In this document: piece after piece, positions 49,504-50,162 of the stretch | How positions within the stretch are numbered: position 1 is the stretch's first letter | How the letters are laid out: each line of letters opens with the position of its first letter | NCBI GenBank assembly: GCA_045545575.1 | Contig: JAZQBE010000065.1 | Coordinates: 1-50,162, forward strand | DNA length: 50,162 bases | Source: Shuttleworthia sp045545575 | GTDB lineage: Bacteria > Bacillota > Clostridia > Lachnospirales > Lachnospiraceae | Reading direction: 5' to 3' | The notes under the pieces: model-generated | The model's input: only the letters and a program-made list of their open reading frames with translations | Database searches by the model: none | Told to the model about the DNA's origin: nothing | Translations under genes and position numbers: made by a program

Positions 49504-49532
49504 ATCATACCAGTTTTCCGGATCTCTGGCAA
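49504..49532 (-). promoter_or_regulatory. Promoter for the nine-gene operon 49453-39669
   Basis: On the minus strand TTGCCA (49527-49532) and TATGAT (49504-49509) are 17 bases apart. Predicted start near 49497, about 45 bases before the ATG. No further good promoter was seen inside the operon, whose genes overlap or lie within a few dozen bases. Confidence 0.75.
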
Positions 49533-49547
49533 TCGGAAGCCCGTTTC

Positions 49548-50162
49548 CTAAAGCAGCTGCTTCAGCCCGGGAATCTTCTTTAAGACCCAGGTGACTGCCA
49601 TGCCAATCAGGCAGACGCAGGCCACCCACAGACAGGTCGTTGTATAGATCCCGATGCGCCCGTCAAGCGGGAAGAAATACGGAAGCGTATAGACCCGGAT
49701 CACCTGCTCAAGCAGATAGGTGCCGAAGACACAGCTGCCCATCCCGGTGATCAGCGCCGCGATCCGCCCCGGAACGGACACCTTTGCAAAGAACACTTTT
49801 GCCATCAGATACAGGGCGACGTCCATTACCATCGTCAGCGAACAGGTAAACAGTCCCTTGTCGTACACCGTAAACTCTTCCGGCGGCAGATTGCGGTACA
49901 GGGTCATGCCGACGAAGACGGCCAGCACACCGCAGGCAGCCACAAGCCACAGGCCGACAAGCTTTCCGTTCACCTTCTCTTCCGGCAGCCGGTGTTCCAG
50001 ATAGTACCCCAGCATCGGATAGAAAAACACCCGGGAGAAAAACGGAATGTCAAAGAAAGAATTCAGTTCGCGGATGCCCAGCGGATACACCAGTACCGGC
50101 ACAATGCCGCCGAACAGAAGCATCAGCGCAAAGAGATAAGTCGGAGGCCAAGCGGTCTTAGG
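49548..50162 (-). CDS. Acyltransferase family 3 membrane protein, C-terminal part (cut by window edge)
   Basis: The frame is open to the window edge, so the N-terminus is missing; at least 204 residues are present. The visible part has about six membrane helices in the pattern of the second half of acyltransferase 3 proteins, including FFSRVFFYPMLGYYLEHR, a loop with RNLPPEEFTVYDKG, and GMGSCVFGTYLLEQVIRVY. That last element takes the place of the usual F..YLLH segment. The final residues (KIPGLKQLL) form a short cytoplasmic tail. It lies upstream of the nine-gene operon on the same strand, separated by a promoter. The family call is likely but rests on half a protein. Confidence 0.65.
   Translation of the reverse strand, partial: PKTAWPPTYLFALMLLFGGIVPVLVYPLGIRELNSFFDIPFFSRVFFYPMLGYYLEHRLPEEKVNGKLVGLWLVAACGVLAVFVGMTLYRNLPPEEFTVYDKGLFTCSLTMVMDVALYLMAKVFFAKVSVPGRIAALITGMGSCVFGTYLLEQVIRVYTLPYFFPLDGRIGIYTTTCLWVACVCLIGMAVTWVLKKIPGLKQLL

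Noticed and set aside
1..50162. Search for CRISPR arrays, tRNA or rRNA genes, insertion sequences, integrases and phage genes
   Set aside because: No direct repeat series, cloverleaf-like segment or transposase motif was noticed. The few intergenic gaps are short and explained by promoters and terminators. Reading by eye could miss a degenerate element.

Overview
The window looks like a chromosomal segment of a GC-rich Firmicute, most likely a Clostridium-class or Lachnospiraceae-like bacterium. This rests on gene order (rnhB-lepB-rbgA-lepB-rplS-trmD-rimM-khpA-rpsP-ffh-ylxM, then ftsY-smc-rnc-acpP-plsX-rpmF-DUF177-ackA), strong Shine-Dalgarno sites, sigma-A-like promoters, and a Gram-positive style envelope locus. 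No rRNA, tRNA, CRISPR array, insertion sequence or phage gene was seen. No gene-free stretch exceeds 300 bases; the longest is the 193-base divergent region at 34626-34818.

Region 1 (1-17518, all on the minus strand) is housekeeping. It covers ribosome assembly and tRNA modification, the signal recognition particle pathway (ylxM, ffh, ftsY), two type I signal peptidases, chromosome condensation (smc), RNase III, phospholipid and fatty acid synthesis (acpP, plsX), L32 with its usual DUF177 partner, and acetate kinase. A threonine ammonia-lyase sits between ftsY and ylxM. Oddities are a TrmD with about 170 extra C-terminal residues, a palindrome centred on the -10 box of the ylxM promoter, and a second lepB with no visible ribosome binding site.

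Region 2 (17597-50162) is a large envelope-glycan locus made of alternating short operons on both strands. Almost every protein is polytopic. I count about eight GT-C-like or related large membrane proteins, three members of an unnamed paralogous membrane family (called here the SRGL family), four acyltransferase-3 proteins, an MBOAT O-acyltransferase with an SGNH partner, a UbiA-family prenyltransferase resembling polyprenyl-phosphate phosphoribosyltransferases, two DPM1-like family 2 glycosyltransferases, a UPF0104-type membrane protein, and a kinase/HAD/nucleotidyltransferase trio.

My reading is that the GT2 enzymes and the UbiA homologue make lipid-phosphate sugar donors in the cytoplasm. 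The GT-C proteins would use these donors outside the membrane, and the acyltransferases and SGNH proteins would trim or decorate the product. No Wzx, Wzy or ABC glycan exporter is recognisable, so this would be a strongly lipid-monosaccharide-based system, possibly with the SRGL family filling an unassigned step. The family calls come from visible motifs; the joint function is inference. Both ends of the window cut genes (rnhB on the left, an acyltransferase on the right).
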